In this document: piece after piece, positions 14,894 to 14,902 of the stretch
Layout: each line of letters opens with the position of its first letter
Position numbering within the stretch: the first letter of the stretch is position 1
DNA from: an uncultured Erysipelotrichaceae bacterium
Lineage (GTDB): Bacteria; Bacillota_I; Bacilli_A; Erysipelotrichales; Coprobacillaceae
Length of the DNA: 14,902 nucleotides
Reading direction: 5' to 3'
Assembly: GCA_945981915.1 (NCBI GenBank)
Contig: CAMFRJ010000008.1
Coordinates: 1 to 14,902, forward strand
Notes under the pieces: model-generated
Told to the model about the DNA's origin: nothing
Database searches by the model: none
The model's input: only the letters and a program-made list of their open reading frames with translations
Program-made: the position numbers and the translations under genes

Positions 14894-14902
14894 TCAATAT
14901 GT

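Overview
The window reads as a chromosomal housekeeping region of a low-GC Bacillota (Firmicutes) bacterium. It carries the Gram-positive-type DnaE, a proofreading-dead PolA, and the DnaB/DnaI helicase-loader pair that is characteristic of low-GC Gram-positives, in very AT-rich DNA with strong AGGAGG-type ribosome binding sites. The gene mix (TSCPD protein, dnaE-polA-mutM-coaE-dnaB-dnaI-pfkA-pyk) would suit Erysipelotrichia/Coprobacillaceae-like gut bacteria. That placement is inference from gene content and order only. I see no IS elements, CRISPR arrays, tRNA/rRNA genes or riboswitches.

Layout. Positions 1-481 hold the 3' end of a gene related to RlmD/TrmA 23S rRNA/tRNA m5U methyltransferases, but every catalytic motif that can be seen is replaced, so it looks like a pseudoenzyme. 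Next come a small cysteine-rich TSCPD protein (510-755, closed by a hairpin terminator that overlaps its stop codon) and a small, unrecognised hydrophobic membrane ORF (801-1106). The core is one tightly packed, co-directional cluster from 1160 to 10377: dnaE, polA, mutM (fpg), coaE, dnaB (helicase-loader type) and dnaI. Gaps are 8-11 nt, or genes overlap, and no internal terminator is visible. After a 91-nt gap with a promoter-like sequence comes the glycolytic pair pfkA-pyk (10469-12885), ended by a strong terminator.

The right end is on the minus strand and converges on pyk: a class I/II aminotransferase of the AlaC/DapL type (12978-14147) and an XRE/S24 LexA-like self-cleaving repressor (14232-14855). 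Each has its own hairpin terminator.

How the genes fit together. The main cluster joins replicative and repair polymerisation (DnaE, PolA), oxidised-base excision (MutM), loading of the replicative helicase (DnaB, DnaI) and the last step of CoA synthesis (CoaE). PfkA and PykA catalyse the committed and final ATP-yielding steps of glycolysis. In B. subtilis, polA-mutM-coaE-dnaB-dnaI and dnaE-acc-pfkA-pyk lie in two neighbouring blocks; here the polA-to-dnaI block sits between dnaE and pfkA. Most of the window is conventional. The items worth a second look are the motif-less methyltransferase paralogue, the altered zinc finger of MutM, the S24 repressor with UmuD-like cleavage geometry and a dyad upstream, and the two small proteins of unknown function.
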